The notes below the pieces were generated by a model, which was given only the letters and a program-made list of their open reading frames with translations, was not told where the DNA came from and made no database searches. The position numbers were made by a program, and so were the translations under genes. Shown piece after piece: positions 55,623-64,000 of a stretch of 64,000 nucleotides of DNA (the stretch's first letter is position 1; each line of letters opens with the position of its first letter). The DNA is from Cognatundibacterium curvum (lineage in GTDB: Bacteria > Pseudomonadota > Gammaproteobacteria > Burkholderiales > Burkholderiaceae_D): positions 496,001 through 560,000 of the forward strand of contig NZ_JACOGD010000002.1 in the NCBI RefSeq assembly GCF_014284235.1. Reading direction: 5' to 3'.

Positions 55623-55934
55623 TCAGCTTAGCAAGGATCGCGTGGATAAACCCAGAAAATGTCCGATGAGTAAGATAATAACAAAGGGCACCATGCCATA
55701 AAAAGCGGACAGTAAATAGCGCCAGAATATCCAGATTTTTTCTGAAATAAGTGCTTCCATCATCCAGATACAGCCGCCATACACCAGAACAAGCGTCAGC
55801 AGAAAAAACATGAACAGAAAATGATCAGGACGGAAGGGGGCCGTTATCGCGAAAATGCTGCACCAGATGATCCAGGCGGGAACTGCTACCAGTATCAGAC
55901 GCTGAAATGCTTCCAGAAATGCCAATGTGCGCAT
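55623..55934 (-). CDS. Small uncharacterised membrane protein
   Basis: 103 residues from ATG 55934 (MRTLAFLEAFQRLILVAV); a GTG at 55946 is possible. Three hydrophobic segments (about 9-31, 37-58 and 72-94) suggest an integral membrane protein. I do not recognise a family. The gene lies alone in an accessory stretch, co-directional with the acetyltransferase and about 70 bases from it. Confidence 0.6.
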   Translation of the reverse strand: MRTLAFLEAFQRLILVAVPAWIIWCSIFAITAPFRPDHFLFMFFLLTLVLVYGGCIWMMEALISEKIWIFWRYLLSAFYGMVPFVIILLIGHFLGLSTRSLLS

Positions 55935-56220
55935 GGTCAGACTCACTTATGTCAGGGACTACTATGGTAATACACATTATAGCCAACACATACAGCTGCC
56001 TGTTATCCGGGATGCGCACATGACAGCACTGGCTGTGTGGTGTTGATGCCAGTAAAGATATCAAGCCAGATTGGCTGTGATTTTGCCATGCTATTGCCTT
56101 GGAATACACCCCATATTATCTGCTGGCGAAATAAACATCACAGACAGACGATGTATCAGGCGGCTTAAGCAATCTCTGTCCAGCCTTGTTGTACAAACAG
56201 GTAAGTCCGCTTAAAGCAAA
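55935..56220. other. Intergenic region
   Basis: 286 bases with no recognised gene, RNA or repeat. A chance reverse frame at 55825-56109 overlaps the small membrane protein and is discounted. Confidence 0.4.
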
Positions 56221-56820
56221 TTAACTTTTTTGTTGAATATGATCAATTAAACTGTGCAATCCACGCGTCATTGCGGCTACCGATGTTTGCATATCCCATT
56301 GATCGTCGCCGACTTTAACAATATTTGAGATTGCGCGCAATTCCAGAAATGCCTGTTGTTCCTTTTGGCAGACATGAAAAAAGGCAGCACCTTCCATATT
56401 TTCCAAATCGGCGTCGGCGATATCAATGAAGTCTGCCATTGCTGCATTCACAGAAATGCTACGTGCCTGACGCATAGGGAAATCTGGCGGAAGGTGAGGG
56501 CAGTGTAAGACATGGCGGCGCTCAAACTCCATATCGATGGGCAGCTGTGCCATATGTACAAAACCATGTGGTGTAAAAAAACCGAGGTCAGCTTCCACTT
56601 CGCTGTGAATCAGGGTGACTTCGCCCAGCGCAAAATCCCGGCCGGGAAACACGCCTGCGATACCCGCCAGTATCAGCATGTCTGGCCTGTCCTGATGAAT
56701 GGCTTTGAGTGTGGCATAAGCAGTTGCTGTCAGTCCTACGCCGGAAATGCAGGTTTTGACTTCATCTCTGTGGAACAGGCTGGCTTCGGTTGCTGTGGGG
56801 AAAAGAACTTGAATTTTCAT
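56221..56820 (-). CDS. Nucleosidase, futalosine hydrolase/MTAN-like
   Basis: 199 residues from ATG 56820 (MKIQVLFPTATEASLF), PNP/MTAN superfamily. LILAGIAGVFPGRDFALGEVTLIHSEVEADLGFFTP and LENMEGAAFFHVC with ELRAISNIVKVGDDQWDM match the futalosine hydrolase (MqnB) pattern more than classical MTAN, with Glu and Asp in the expected catalytic places. Betaproteobacteria normally lack the futalosine route, so the substrate could be another nucleoside such as methylthioadenosine. No mqn genes are adjacent. Confidence 0.8.
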   Translation of the reverse strand: MKIQVLFPTATEASLFHRDEVKTCISGVGLTATAYATLKAIHQDRPDMLILAGIAGVFPGRDFALGEVTLIHSEVEADLGFFTPHGFVHMAQLPIDMEFERRHVLHCPHLPPDFPMRQARSISVNAAMADFIDIADADLENMEGAAFFHVCQKEQQAFLELRAISNIVKVGDDQWDMQTSVAAMTRGLHSLIDHIQQKS

Positions 56821-57053
56821 ACTGGGTTCGCGTTGGAATAGATGCTCATACAGGGGACAAAGTGGGTTTACGGAGCGCAGCATACCCTAAACTATTGATG
56901 CTGACTTGCAACACACATACTACACTGTGAACACAATAATCTGGTTCAGGCCTTGTCCAGTCAGGCTGCTAATGGCTATGATGACCTCAATGTGCGTGTT
57001 AGATGTTCCTTGTCCTGAGCAAAAAATTATTTACTACGATAGGAAAGCAGGGC

Positions 57054-58220
57054 ATGCAAACCATCCGTGATCTGGGGGTTACACCAGAAGATCAGGCCAG
57101 AATTGATATAGAGCCGGACGTACAGAGTTATGTCTGGCGCCGCTCGACCACAGATTTGTACATCCGCTCCAAACCCGGCCCGGTTTTTTATCTGCTGGCA
57201 TGCGCGATCAGTTTCTGGCTGGCGGGTTATATTCAACAATCCTGGTGGGTGATGCTTGCGCCAACAATAGCATTTGGCGTGCTCGGATATTTACGCATCG
57301 CACACAAACCACCGGAAGCACATGCCGCGCAACAAGTCTTTGAACGCTGGAAACAGGTGCACTGGACTTACATTCATATCGGCTCCGTTTTGTGGAGCGT
57401 GATTGCAGTCACGATAGGCTGGCTGGAGAGAGAGCCGAATCAGGCCGTGATCGTTTCTGTGATTACCACGATAACGTTTAGCACAGCAGCCAGCCATGCA
57501 TTTGCCATGCACCCCCTGCATGCGCGTATTTGCGTGATGGAATTGATTTTACCTTCCATACTCTTGTATATTTTTGGCACCAAAAATTTACAGGCGACCG
57601 GCATCACACTGTGTATTTTCTTTGGCTATTTGTTGCTCAATGTCAGAACAACGATACGCGAATACCAGAAACAGATTGATGTAGAAGTCATGCTGATACG
57701 CAGCCGTGCAGAGATATCCAGTTTGTCTATGACGGATGCACTGACCGGTTTGCCTAACCGTCGTAAATATGAGCAGGCCTGGCAGAGCATATGGTATATG
57801 GCTGCACGCAAGCAAGAAGTACTGGGTTTGATCGTGGTTGATCTGGATCACTTCAAACATATTAATGATGAGTTTGGTCATCTCGCCGGTGATACTTGTC
57901 TGCAGCATTTTGCAGAGATATTGAAGCGCCATGTGCGCAGGGATAGTGATATAGCAGCACGTATAGGCGGTGAGGAGTTTGTGATTATTATGCCAACTTG
58001 TGGTAAGGTGCAATTGATACAAGTTGCTGAGAATTTGCGTGCGGATTTGCAAAAAACACCTTGCCAGCTCGGTGCTGTACAAATCGTCTTCACTGCCAGT
58101 ATGGGAACCGGTGTCGTTGATTGGAAAAACGATGACAGTCCAGACCTGACGTTTGAACGCATCGATAAAGCTTGTTATCAGGCCAAAGCCAGTGGACGTA
58201 ACCGCGTAGTTGCTGTATGA
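57054..58220 (+). CDS. Membrane diguanylate cyclase
   Basis: 388 residues from ATG 57054, where AGGAAAG lies seven bases upstream; ATG 57003 is an alternative. About five or six membrane helices (roughly 45-200) form an uncharacterised sensory region, followed by a GGDEF domain. The active-site motif is RIGGEEF, and the I-site RDSD lies five residues before it, so product inhibition is expected. It should synthesise cyclic-di-GMP at the membrane, opposing the EAL protein encoded at 29454-32183. The gene is a single unit. Confidence 0.92.
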   Translation: MQTIRDLGVTPEDQARIDIEPDVQSYVWRRSTTDLYIRSKPGPVFYLLACAISFWLAGYIQQSWWVMLAPTIAFGVLGYLRIAHKPPEAHAAQQVFERWKQVHWTYIHIGSVLWSVIAVTIGWLEREPNQAVIVSVITTITFSTAASHAFAMHPLHARICVMELILPSILLYIFGTKNLQATGITLCIFFGYLLLNVRTTIREYQKQIDVEVMLIRSRAEISSLSMTDALTGLPNRRKYEQAWQSIWYMAARKQEVLGLIVVDLDHFKHINDEFGHLAGDTCLQHFAEILKRHVRRDSDIAARIGGEEFVIIMPTCGKVQLIQVAENLRADLQKTPCQLGAVQIVFTASMGTGVVDWKNDDSPDLTFERIDKACYQAKASGRNRVVAV

Positions 58221-58571
58221 GCTGTTTCTATGCCTGGCGATGCAAAACGGCCTGAATGTATCTGATGGCGATGTTTCAGGCCTGCACTGGCTTGACTAAA
58301 TTCAGTTCTTATCCGGATAGGGCAACGTAAATCTGGAAATTTCCCTTATTTTCCATTGCGTACAGCGAAATTTTTCATGCTTGGTAGAATGCTGCGCGTA
58401 ATGCACCTGCATCTGGCCCCAGCCTGTTCCTACACTTTTGCCCACTCAGTGCGGCCCCCGGTCTGCGTGCATTTTTCGGATTTGTGCATATGAAGGCCTG
58501 TATGCAGATGCATAGTCCAATTTCTTCATTACAAGACAACCGCTCAGTGGCGGTCTATCACAGGAGTACAC
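58221..58571. other. Intergenic region upstream of the S9 peptidase
   Basis: 351 bases with no gene. A small hairpin ACCGC-n6-GCGGT (58539-58554) lies just before the ribosome site of the peptidase gene, and GGAAATTTCC is a short palindrome near 58335. Neither is strong. Confidence 0.4.
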
Positions 58572-60647
58572 ATGAAGTTTCGTTTGAGTGCCTTGCTGGC
58601 GCTGGCATTTGCCGGTGCTGCACAGGCTGAGATGCGTGGTTTGCAAATTGAAGATCTGGTCAAAATGGAGCGCGTTGGCGCTCCTGTGATTGCGCCGGAT
58701 GGTAAGAAAATGCTGTACACCCTGCGTCAGACCGACCTCGAAAAAAATCGCGGCAGCACTAACCTCTGGCTGCAAGATCTGAGTCAGCCACGTCAGCCAG
58801 CGCAAAATCTGACTACTCAGGGCGCGACTGATCCGGTCTGGTCGGCCAAAGGTGACGCAATCTATTTTCTGTCGGCCCGCTCCGGCTCATCCCAAATCTG
58901 GAAATTGCCTTTGCAAGGTGGTGAGGCTCAGCGTGTCACTGATTTACCTTTGGATGTCGATAACTTCCGGCTCTCACCTCAGGGCGACAAGCTCTTGTTC
59001 AGCATGGCGGTATTCCGCGATTGTCCTGATCTGGCCTGCACTCAGAAAAAACTGGCAGACAAAGCCGCAAATAAAGCGACCGGACGTATCTACGACCGCC
59101 TGTTTGTGCGTCACTGGGATACCTGGGCTGATGGTCGCCGCTCCGTTTTATTCACTGCCCAGCTCGACAGCAAAGGTATCGTGCAGGGCGCACCGGTGGC
59201 TCTGAGCGCAGCGCTGGATGGTGACGTTCCATCTAAACCGGATGGTGATCAGGAGGAATATCAATTCACACCGGACGGCAAAAGCGCCGTATTTGCGATT
59301 CGTATCGCCGGAAAAACCGAGGCCTGGTCGACTAATTTCGACCTGTATCAGGTTGCGCTTGATGGTAAGCAGGCTGCGAAAAATCTGACTGCTGACAATC
59401 CAGCCTGGGATACCCGCCCGAAATTTTCGCCCGACGGTAAAACCATGGCCTATGTGGCGATGCGTCGTCCCGGCTTTGAAGCAGACCGTTTTCAGTTAGT
59501 GCTGATGGATGTCGCCACTGGCAAGAAGCGTGAGCTGGCGGCGAACTGGGATCGCTCAGCTGCTGACTTCCGTTGGGCACCCGATGGACAGTCCTTACTG
59601 GTTGTGGCCGACGATCTGGGACAGCACAGATTATTCCGTATCGACGTGAACAGCGGCAAGGTCAAGCCCTTGACTGGCCTGGGCGCTGTCAATTCCTGGG
59701 ATGTGCATGGCGATCAGTTACTGGTGAATTTTGGCAGCCTCAATGGCGATGGTCAGATTTATCGTTTGTCGCTGAAACAGGCGGATAACACCGATGTGAG
59801 TAAGGCTGAGCAACTGACATTTGCGAATCGTGAGCTGATGCAAAATGTGCGTCTTGGCAGTTATGAACAATTCAGCTTTGCCGGTGCAAACGGCGATCAG
59901 GTTTATGGCTATGTGATGAAGCCTTGGAATGCGCAGCCAGGCGTCAAGTATCCGGTTGCTTTCCTGGTGCATGGTGGTCCGCAAGGCAGCTTTGGCAATA
60001 AATGGGGCTATCGCTGGAATCCGCAGATTTATGCTGGTGCCGGGTATGCTGCGGTATTCATCGATTTCCACGGCTCTACCGGTTATGGTCAGAAATTTAC
60101 GGACTCCATCAGTGGCGACTGGGGTGGCAAGCCGTTGGAGGATTTGAAAAAAGGGCTGGCTGCCGCAGCAAACAAATATCCATGGCTGGATACCAACCGC
60201 GCTTGTGCATTGGGTGCGTCGTATGGTGGATATATGATGAACTGGATCGCCGGTAACTGGTCAGATGGCTTCCGTTGCATCGTCAATCATGACGGCGTAT
60301 TTGATACCCGTGGCATGGCCTATGCGACCGATGAAATCTGGTTCACAGAATGGGAAAACGGCGGTGCTTACTATGATGTGCCGGAAAAGCATGAGCAGTT
60401 TAACCCGGCACGTTTTGTGAAAAACTGGAAGACACCGATGCTGGTGGTACAGGGCGAACTGGATTTCCGTATTCCGACTGAGCAGGCCCTGGGCAGCTTC
60501 ACCGCCTTACAGCGCCGTGGCATAGAGAGTAAATTGCTGATTTATCCGGATGAAAATCACTGGGTCACCAAACCGGCTAACTCAGTGTTGTGGCATCACA
60601 CCGTACTGGACTGGCTGGGTCAGCATGTAGGACCTGAAAAGAAGTAA
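58572..60647 (+). CDS. Secreted S9 prolyl oligopeptidase / dipeptidyl peptidase
   Basis: 691 residues with a signal peptide (1-19, ending AQA-EM), an N-terminal beta-propeller (about 25-420, several xSPDGKxx blades), and a C-terminal alpha/beta hydrolase. The catalytic serine is Ser550 in GASYGG, the aspartate is in QGELDFRI, and the histidine in YPDENHW. FLVHGGPQGS is the oxyanion region. Size and layout resemble periplasmic S9C (DPP V or acylaminoacyl peptidase type) rather than DPP IV. It likely releases dipeptides in the periplasm. Confidence 0.95.
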   Translation: MKFRLSALLALAFAGAAQAEMRGLQIEDLVKMERVGAPVIAPDGKKMLYTLRQTDLEKNRGSTNLWLQDLSQPRQPAQNLTTQGATDPVWSAKGDAIYFLSARSGSSQIWKLPLQGGEAQRVTDLPLDVDNFRLSPQGDKLLFSMAVFRDCPDLACTQKKLADKAANKATGRIYDRLFVRHWDTWADGRRSVLFTAQLDSKGIVQGAPVALSAALDGDVPSKPDGDQEEYQFTPDGKSAVFAIRIAGKTEAWSTNFDLYQVALDGKQAAKNLTADNPAWDTRPKFSPDGKTMAYVAMRRPGFEADRFQLVLMDVATGKKRELAANWDRSAADFRWAPDGQSLLVVADDLGQHRLFRIDVNSGKVKPLTGLGAVNSWDVHGDQLLVNFGSLNGDGQIYRLSLKQADNTDVSKAEQLTFANRELMQNVRLGSYEQFSFAGANGDQVYGYVMKPWNAQPGVKYPVAFLVHGGPQGSFGNKWGYRWNPQIYAGAGYAAVFIDFHGSTGYGQKFTDSISGDWGGKPLEDLKKGLAAAANKYPWLDTNRACALGASYGGYMMNWIAGNWSDGFRCIVNHDGVFDTRGMAYATDEIWFTEWENGGAYYDVPEKHEQFNPARFVKNWKTPMLVVQGELDFRIPTEQALGSFTALQRRGIESKLLIYPDENHWVTKPANSVLWHHTVLDWLGQHVGPEKK

Positions 60648-60690
60648 GTATATCAGCCAGGCTGGTACGACTGCAGTTGGCATGCAGATA

Positions 60691-60722
60691 AAAAACGGAC
60701 ACTGTCAGGTGTCCGTTTTTTT
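60691..60722. terminator. Terminator of the S9 peptidase gene
   Basis: Hairpin AACGGACAC/GTGTCCGTT with a TGTCAG loop followed by T8; the A-run on the left makes it usable from the other side too, where nrdJ ends. Confidence 0.88.
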
Positions 60723-60763
60723 TATCAACGCAGTCTCAGACTGCATAAGCTGCTAAGCCGTGA

Positions 60764-63253
60764 TTAACCACAGGCGCCGACATAGCCACAAGAAACACAA
60801 CGGCTGCAGCCATCGATTTTTTGTAAGGCATGCGCGCCGCATTCCGGGCATTTTTTCCCGGTTGGAATATAGCTGATCGGCGCGGTTTCAGCCTCGTAGG
60901 CCAGATCATCCAGACCGTATTGCTGCAGACGTGCTTTGAATTTTTCTGCCAGCACGTGGACTGGAATCTGGTTTCCGGAAGCATCCAGATAACCGCGTTT
61001 CATCAATATTCTTTGCAAAGAGTAGCCGATCGCGGCTACTTCTGATTCATGGAACAGCGGCGCCTGACTGCCATCATCCTTGGTGAGCATGCCGCAGCGT
61101 ACCGTGCCTTTATCCCACACTACTTCGCGCATATCGGCCAGCGCTTTGGCAATGGAGCCACCGGAGCGGGCAGCCATCGATAACAGACGCATACTGGCAG
61201 AGATCCATTGCTGGCCATCGTTTTTCTGACCGGCGGGCATAAAGAATTCAAACGGACGTTCTATCGTCACCAGTTCACCACCCACCATGCCTTGCACATG
61301 AATAAAACTCACGGTCAGGTAGACAGTTTTCTTGCCTTCATAAGTCATGTACTGCACCTTGGAGGTTACGGATTCCAGATCACCAAATGGACGGCCTTCG
61401 AATTGCTTACGCAATAAATCTTCATCCGCTACAGCTTTGATTTCAGGTTTGACTTCCGGTGTGCCGACTGACAGTACACTGCCAAGGATATTGTTTGGCC
61501 GGTAGGTTGCGAGTCCTTTTAAACCTGCCTTCCAGGCATCCATGTACAGATTCTGGAAGTCCGCATATGGATAATCGGCCGGTACATTGACGGTTTTAGA
61601 AATCGCAGAATCGATATAGGGTTGCACCACCTGCAGCATCTTCATGTGGTCGCTGGCAGACATATTGAGCGCAGTCACAAACTGAGGTGGCAATTTGCTG
61701 TCGTCCGTTACATCATGGCCCATCGCGCGATACAGACGCCAGGCGTGATCAGCCACTTCATACACCCGTGGATCACCGCTGGCCATACGCTTTTTACGGT
61801 TATAGACCCAGGAGAAAGCGGGTTCTATACCATTCGATGCATTGTCCGCGAAGGCCAGTGTGATGGTGCCGGTCGGTGCGATGGACAGTAAATGGGAATT
61901 GCGTAAACCGTGCTTTTTTATCGCTTTGCGTACCGCTTCAGGCAGGCGTTGCGCGAATTTACCAGCCAGATATTGCTTGGCATCGAACAAGGGAAACGCG
62001 CCTTTTTCTTTAGCCAGTTCAGCCGAAGCCAGATAGGCGGTATCGCGCATTGCTTCCGATACCTGACGTGCAAATTCACGGCCTTGTTCCGAGTCATAGC
62101 GTATGCCCAGCATCACCAGCGTGCTGCCTATGCCGAGGAAGCCCAGTCCGACGCGGCGCTTGGACATGGCTTCTGCCTGTTGCTGTGCCAGTGGCCAGGC
62201 GGTCGCATTGAGTACGTTATCAAGCATGCGGGTGGCTACGCTGACCACAGACTGGAAAGCTTCAAAGTCAAAGCTGGATTCAGTACTGAATGGCTGGCGC
62301 ACGAAGCGGGTCAGATTGACCGAGCCCAGACAGCAGCAGCCGTAATCCGGTAAAGGCTGTTCTGCACACGGATTGGTCGCTTCAATTTTTTCGCAGTAGT
62401 ACAGATTGTTTTCTGCATTCATGCGTGACAGGAACAGAATGCCCGGCTCAGCATGATCATAGGTCGACTGCATCACGATATCCCACAGCTCACGGGCGCG
62501 TACCGTTTCATAAACCCATAAGCCATCTGCACGCTGATAGGCTCCCGCTGCTTTGCGATCTTCACTGGGTTCTGCTTTGTGTACCAGGCTGAAGTCAGTA
62601 TCCTGTTCGACCGCTTGCATGAACTCATCGGTGACACCGATAGAGATATTGAAGTTGGTCAGCCCACCCTGATCTTTAGAGCGGATAAATTCCAGAATAT
62701 CGGGATGATCGCCACGCAGCACACCCATTTGTGCGCCACGCCGTGCGCCGGCGGATTCAACGGTGGAACAGGAGGCATTAAACACCTGCATGAAAGAGAC
62801 CGGACCGGACGCGCGCGAACGGGTGCCGCGTACCAGTGCATCTTTAGGACGTATGCTGGAAAAATCATATCCGACACCGCCACCGCGTCGCATGGTTTCA
62901 GCCGCATCGGCCAGGGCCGCGTAAATGCCAGGCTTACCATCGGTAGGATTCGAAACGGAATCCCCAACCGGTTGTACAAAGCAATTGATCAGGGTCGCGT
63001 GCAGATCCATGCCTGCCGCAGAGTTAATTCGTCCGGCGGGTACAAAGCCATTTTTCTGAGCCCATAGAAACTGCTCTTCGTAGTAGGCGCGGCTATCCTG
63101 CTGCTCTACGCTGGCCAGTGCCTTAGCCACGCGTGTTTGTACGTCATGTATGCTGGCTTCATCGCCTTTAGCATATTTTTCAAGTAAGACATCGAGCGAG
63201 ATTTCTTGCGGTGCCATGGCTGTGATTCCCAGGATGTTGTCGTTGGCATTCAT
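60764..63253 (-). CDS. nrdJ: Adenosylcobalamin-dependent ribonucleotide reductase (class II)
   Basis: Reduces ribonucleotides to deoxyribonucleotides with a cobalamin-derived radical, with no oxygen requirement. 829 residues from ATG 63253; ATG 63217 ([16 protein letters not shown]) is a realistic alternative, with GGGAA nearby. The active-site motif is [20 protein letters not shown], and other conserved parts are [29 protein letters not shown] and [12 protein letters not shown]. The C-terminal tail [18 protein letters not shown] plus SCGY forms a zinc ribbon. A foldable leader lies upstream. No nrdAB genes are in this window. Confidence 0.96.
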   Translation of the reverse strand: MNANDNILGITAMAPQEISLDVLLEKYAKGDEASIHDVQTRVAKALASVEQQDSRAYYEEQFLWAQKNGFVPAGRINSAAGMDLHATLINCFVQPVGDSVSNPTDGKPGIYAALADAAETMRRGGGVGYDFSSIRPKDALVRGTRSRASGPVSFMQVFNASCSTVESAGARRGAQMGVLRGDHPDILEFIRSKDQGGLTNFNISIGVTDEFMQAVEQDTDFSLVHKAEPSEDRKAAGAYQRADGLWVYETVRARELWDIVMQSTYDHAEPGILFLSRMNAENNLYYCEKIEATNPCAEQPLPDYGCCCLGSVNLTRFVRQPFSTESSFDFEAFQSVVSVATRMLDNVLNATAWPLAQQQAEAMSKRRVGLGFLGIGSTLVMLGIRYDSEQGREFARQVSEAMRDTAYLASAELAKEKGAFPLFDAKQYLAGKFAQRLPEAVRKAIKKHGLRNSHLLSIAPTGTITLAFADNASNGIEPAFSWVYNRKKRMASGDPRVYEVADHAWRLYRAMGHDVTDDSKLPPQFVTALNMSASDHMKMLQVVQPYIDSAISKTVNVPADYPYADFQNLYMDAWKAGLKGLATYRPNNILGSVLSVGTPEVKPEIKAVADEDLLRKQFEGRPFGDLESVTSKVQYMTYEGKKTVYLTVSFIHVQGMVGGELVTIERPFEFFMPAGQKNDGQQWISASMRLLSMAARSGGSIAKALADMREVVWDKGTVRCGMLTKDDGSQAPLFHESEVAAIGYSLQRILMKRGYLDASGNQIPVHVLAEKFKARLQQYGLDDLAYEAETAPISYIPTGKKCPECGAHALQKIDGCSRCVSCGYVGACG

Positions 63254-63630
63254 ATCAATAGTTCATTTCTCTTCGGGTTGATGCGGAAGGCAATAGGACG
63301 AAGGCAGTCAGCGAACCTTCTCAGTTTGGCCTGGACTTGCCGGAGTGCTATTGCCTCATTCTATTTGATAGGGGGCTGCTGGTGCGCAGTGCTGCTTACC
63401 GCTGCATCAGCATCAATCTGTCATTCAATACTATAGCGCCAGTTGCGCAGTTTTGCGCGGCTGGGCTCAAGGCAGAACCGTGTCTGACTGTGGCATGTAC
63501 TTTGTCAGTCCGGCTTGAGGGGGCGCAAGCCGAGGGGGAATCTCTTGTCTTGCTTAAGGTTTGCAACTGCGAAGGGAAGCCGGACTTCGCATAGTAGCTC
63601 CGCGTCACCACAGAGCTGGGACATGCAGGT
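63254..63630. other. Region between waaA and nrdJ
   Basis: 377 bases carrying the nrdJ promoter region and leader. A TATAGT-like -10 on the nrdJ strand is at 63430-63435. A foldable segment is listed separately. I looked for a cobalamin riboswitch and did not find its core boxes. Short frames here are chance. Confidence 0.5.
63288..63356 (-). promoter_or_regulatory. Candidate structured leader RNA of nrdJ
   Basis: Closing stem AGGCAATAG (63288-63296) with CTATTGCCT (63348-63356) encloses two possible inner hairpins: GAAGG/CCTTC (63300-63304, 63316-63320) and a weak GGC/GCC (63328-63341). This gives a three-way-junction-like fold about 35 bases before the nrdJ start. A conserved nrdJ-associated RNA motif has been reported in the literature; whether this is an instance cannot be told by eye. 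Confidence 0.4.
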
Positions 63631-64000
63631 TCAGCTCTGTTTCAGCCAGGCTTGCAGCAGTTGTAGTGTGCGTGCAGTTGCACCCTGATGTTGCAGGAAA
63701 AAGGCATGTGCTTGCTGGCCCATCTGCTGGCGTTTGAGCGGATTGCCGAGCAGGGTGAGGGCGAGACTCAGCATGCTGCGCGCACCATCGGTACGCAATG
63801 CGGCCTGAGCAGCAATGGCCTGATCGGTGATTTCTGAAAAATTGAAGGTATGGCTGCCAGTTAATACCGGCTTGCCCATGGCACAGGCTTCGATCAGATT
63901 ATGACCACCCAAGGGAACCAGGCTGCCACCGACAAAGGCGACATCGCAGGCCGCATAATACATATACATTTCCCCCATACTGTCGCCCAGCAAAACCTGT
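63631..64000 (-). CDS. waaA: 3-deoxy-D-manno-octulosonic acid transferase (5' end outside window)
   Basis: C-terminal 120 or so residues of KDO transferase, which adds KDO to lipid A in the inner membrane. LGDSMGEMYMYYAACDVAFVGGSLVPLGGHNLIEACAMGKPVLTG is the signature nucleotide-sugar-binding end of the GT-B fold. The start lies beyond base 64000. In relatives this gene is near tolC; here about 10 kb of other genes lies between them. Confidence 0.95.
   Translation of the reverse strand, partial: QVLLGDSMGEMYMYYAACDVAFVGGSLVPLGGHNLIEACAMGKPVLTGSHTFNFSEITDQAIAAQAALRTDGARSMLSLALTLLGNPLKRQQMGQQAHAFFLQHQGATARTLQLLQAWLKQS

Noticed and set aside
63254-63630. Possible cobalamin riboswitch upstream of nrdJ
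   Set aside because: On the nrdJ strand GCCACAGTC is one base off the B12-box start, but the other conserved core segments and their spacing are missing.

Overview
The window looks like a chromosome segment of a betaproteobacterium in the Burkholderiales, most likely Oxalobacteraceae (Undibacterium or Herbaspirillum relatives). This is inferred from gene content and protein style: a split pntAA/pntAB/pntB transhydrogenase with panD inside the operon, a pcm-like methyltransferase/rhodanese/tolC block with waaA nearby, a class II ribonucleotide reductase, and moderate GC. I see no rRNA, tRNA, CRISPR array, phage or complete insertion sequence. Nearly all the DNA is coding, and the two edge genes (purB and waaA) are cut by the window ends.

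Layout. 1-2.2 kb: purB (partial) and a glutathione S-transferase. 2.2-4.3 kb: a leftward iron/haem operon, hemP - small unknown - bfd - tonB - bfr, behind a Fur-box-like dyad. 4.4-8.3 kb: psd, then ahpC and ahpF for peroxide defence, with two inverted copies of a 100-bp palindromic repeat flanking this block. 8.3-14.1 kb: a 607-residue uncharacterised protein, a prohibitin-like membrane protein, an RpiR regulator, and the coupled pair nudJ-mnmA. 14.1-18.3 kb: a long, probably structured leader followed by pntAA-panD-pntAB-pntB. 18.3-22.1 kb: a Sel1-repeat secreted protein, arginase and ornithine cyclodeaminase (arginine to ornithine to proline), and a divergent Lrp/AsnC regulator. 22.2-27.7 kb: polA and a LOG-family protein whose start codons abut head to head, outer-membrane phospholipase A, a DUF1304 membrane protein and a thioesterase.

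28.0-35.1 kb is the most striking region. Five co-directional signalling genes encode a PAS histidine kinase, a 909-residue globin-EAL-receiver-PAS protein, an HDOD protein, a receiver-HD-GYP protein with an altered HD motif, and a stand-alone receiver. Together they suggest a gas- or redox-responsive cyclic-di-GMP circuit with one kinase and three related receivers. 35.3-36.9 kb holds trmB and a hydratase.

37.0-45.5 kb is a sucrose utilisation cluster of the sux type: LacI regulator, TonB-dependent receptor, amylosucrase-family enzyme, PfkB kinase and GPH/MFS sugar transporter, with two LacI-type operators before the receptor gene. 45.6-48.3 kb: uppP-recQ. 48.8-53.0 kb: a small unknown, a YkgJ-like cysteine protein, a TetR regulator, then pcm-like methyltransferase, rhodanese and tolC. 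53.1-58.2 kb is an accessory stretch: CPBP membrane protease coupled to an AraC regulator, a Vat-like acetyltransferase, a small membrane protein, a futalosine-hydrolase-like nucleosidase and a membrane diguanylate cyclase. 58.6-64 kb: a secreted S9 peptidase, nrdJ with a foldable leader, and the 3' part of waaA.

All functional calls come from motif recognition by eye; no database search was run.
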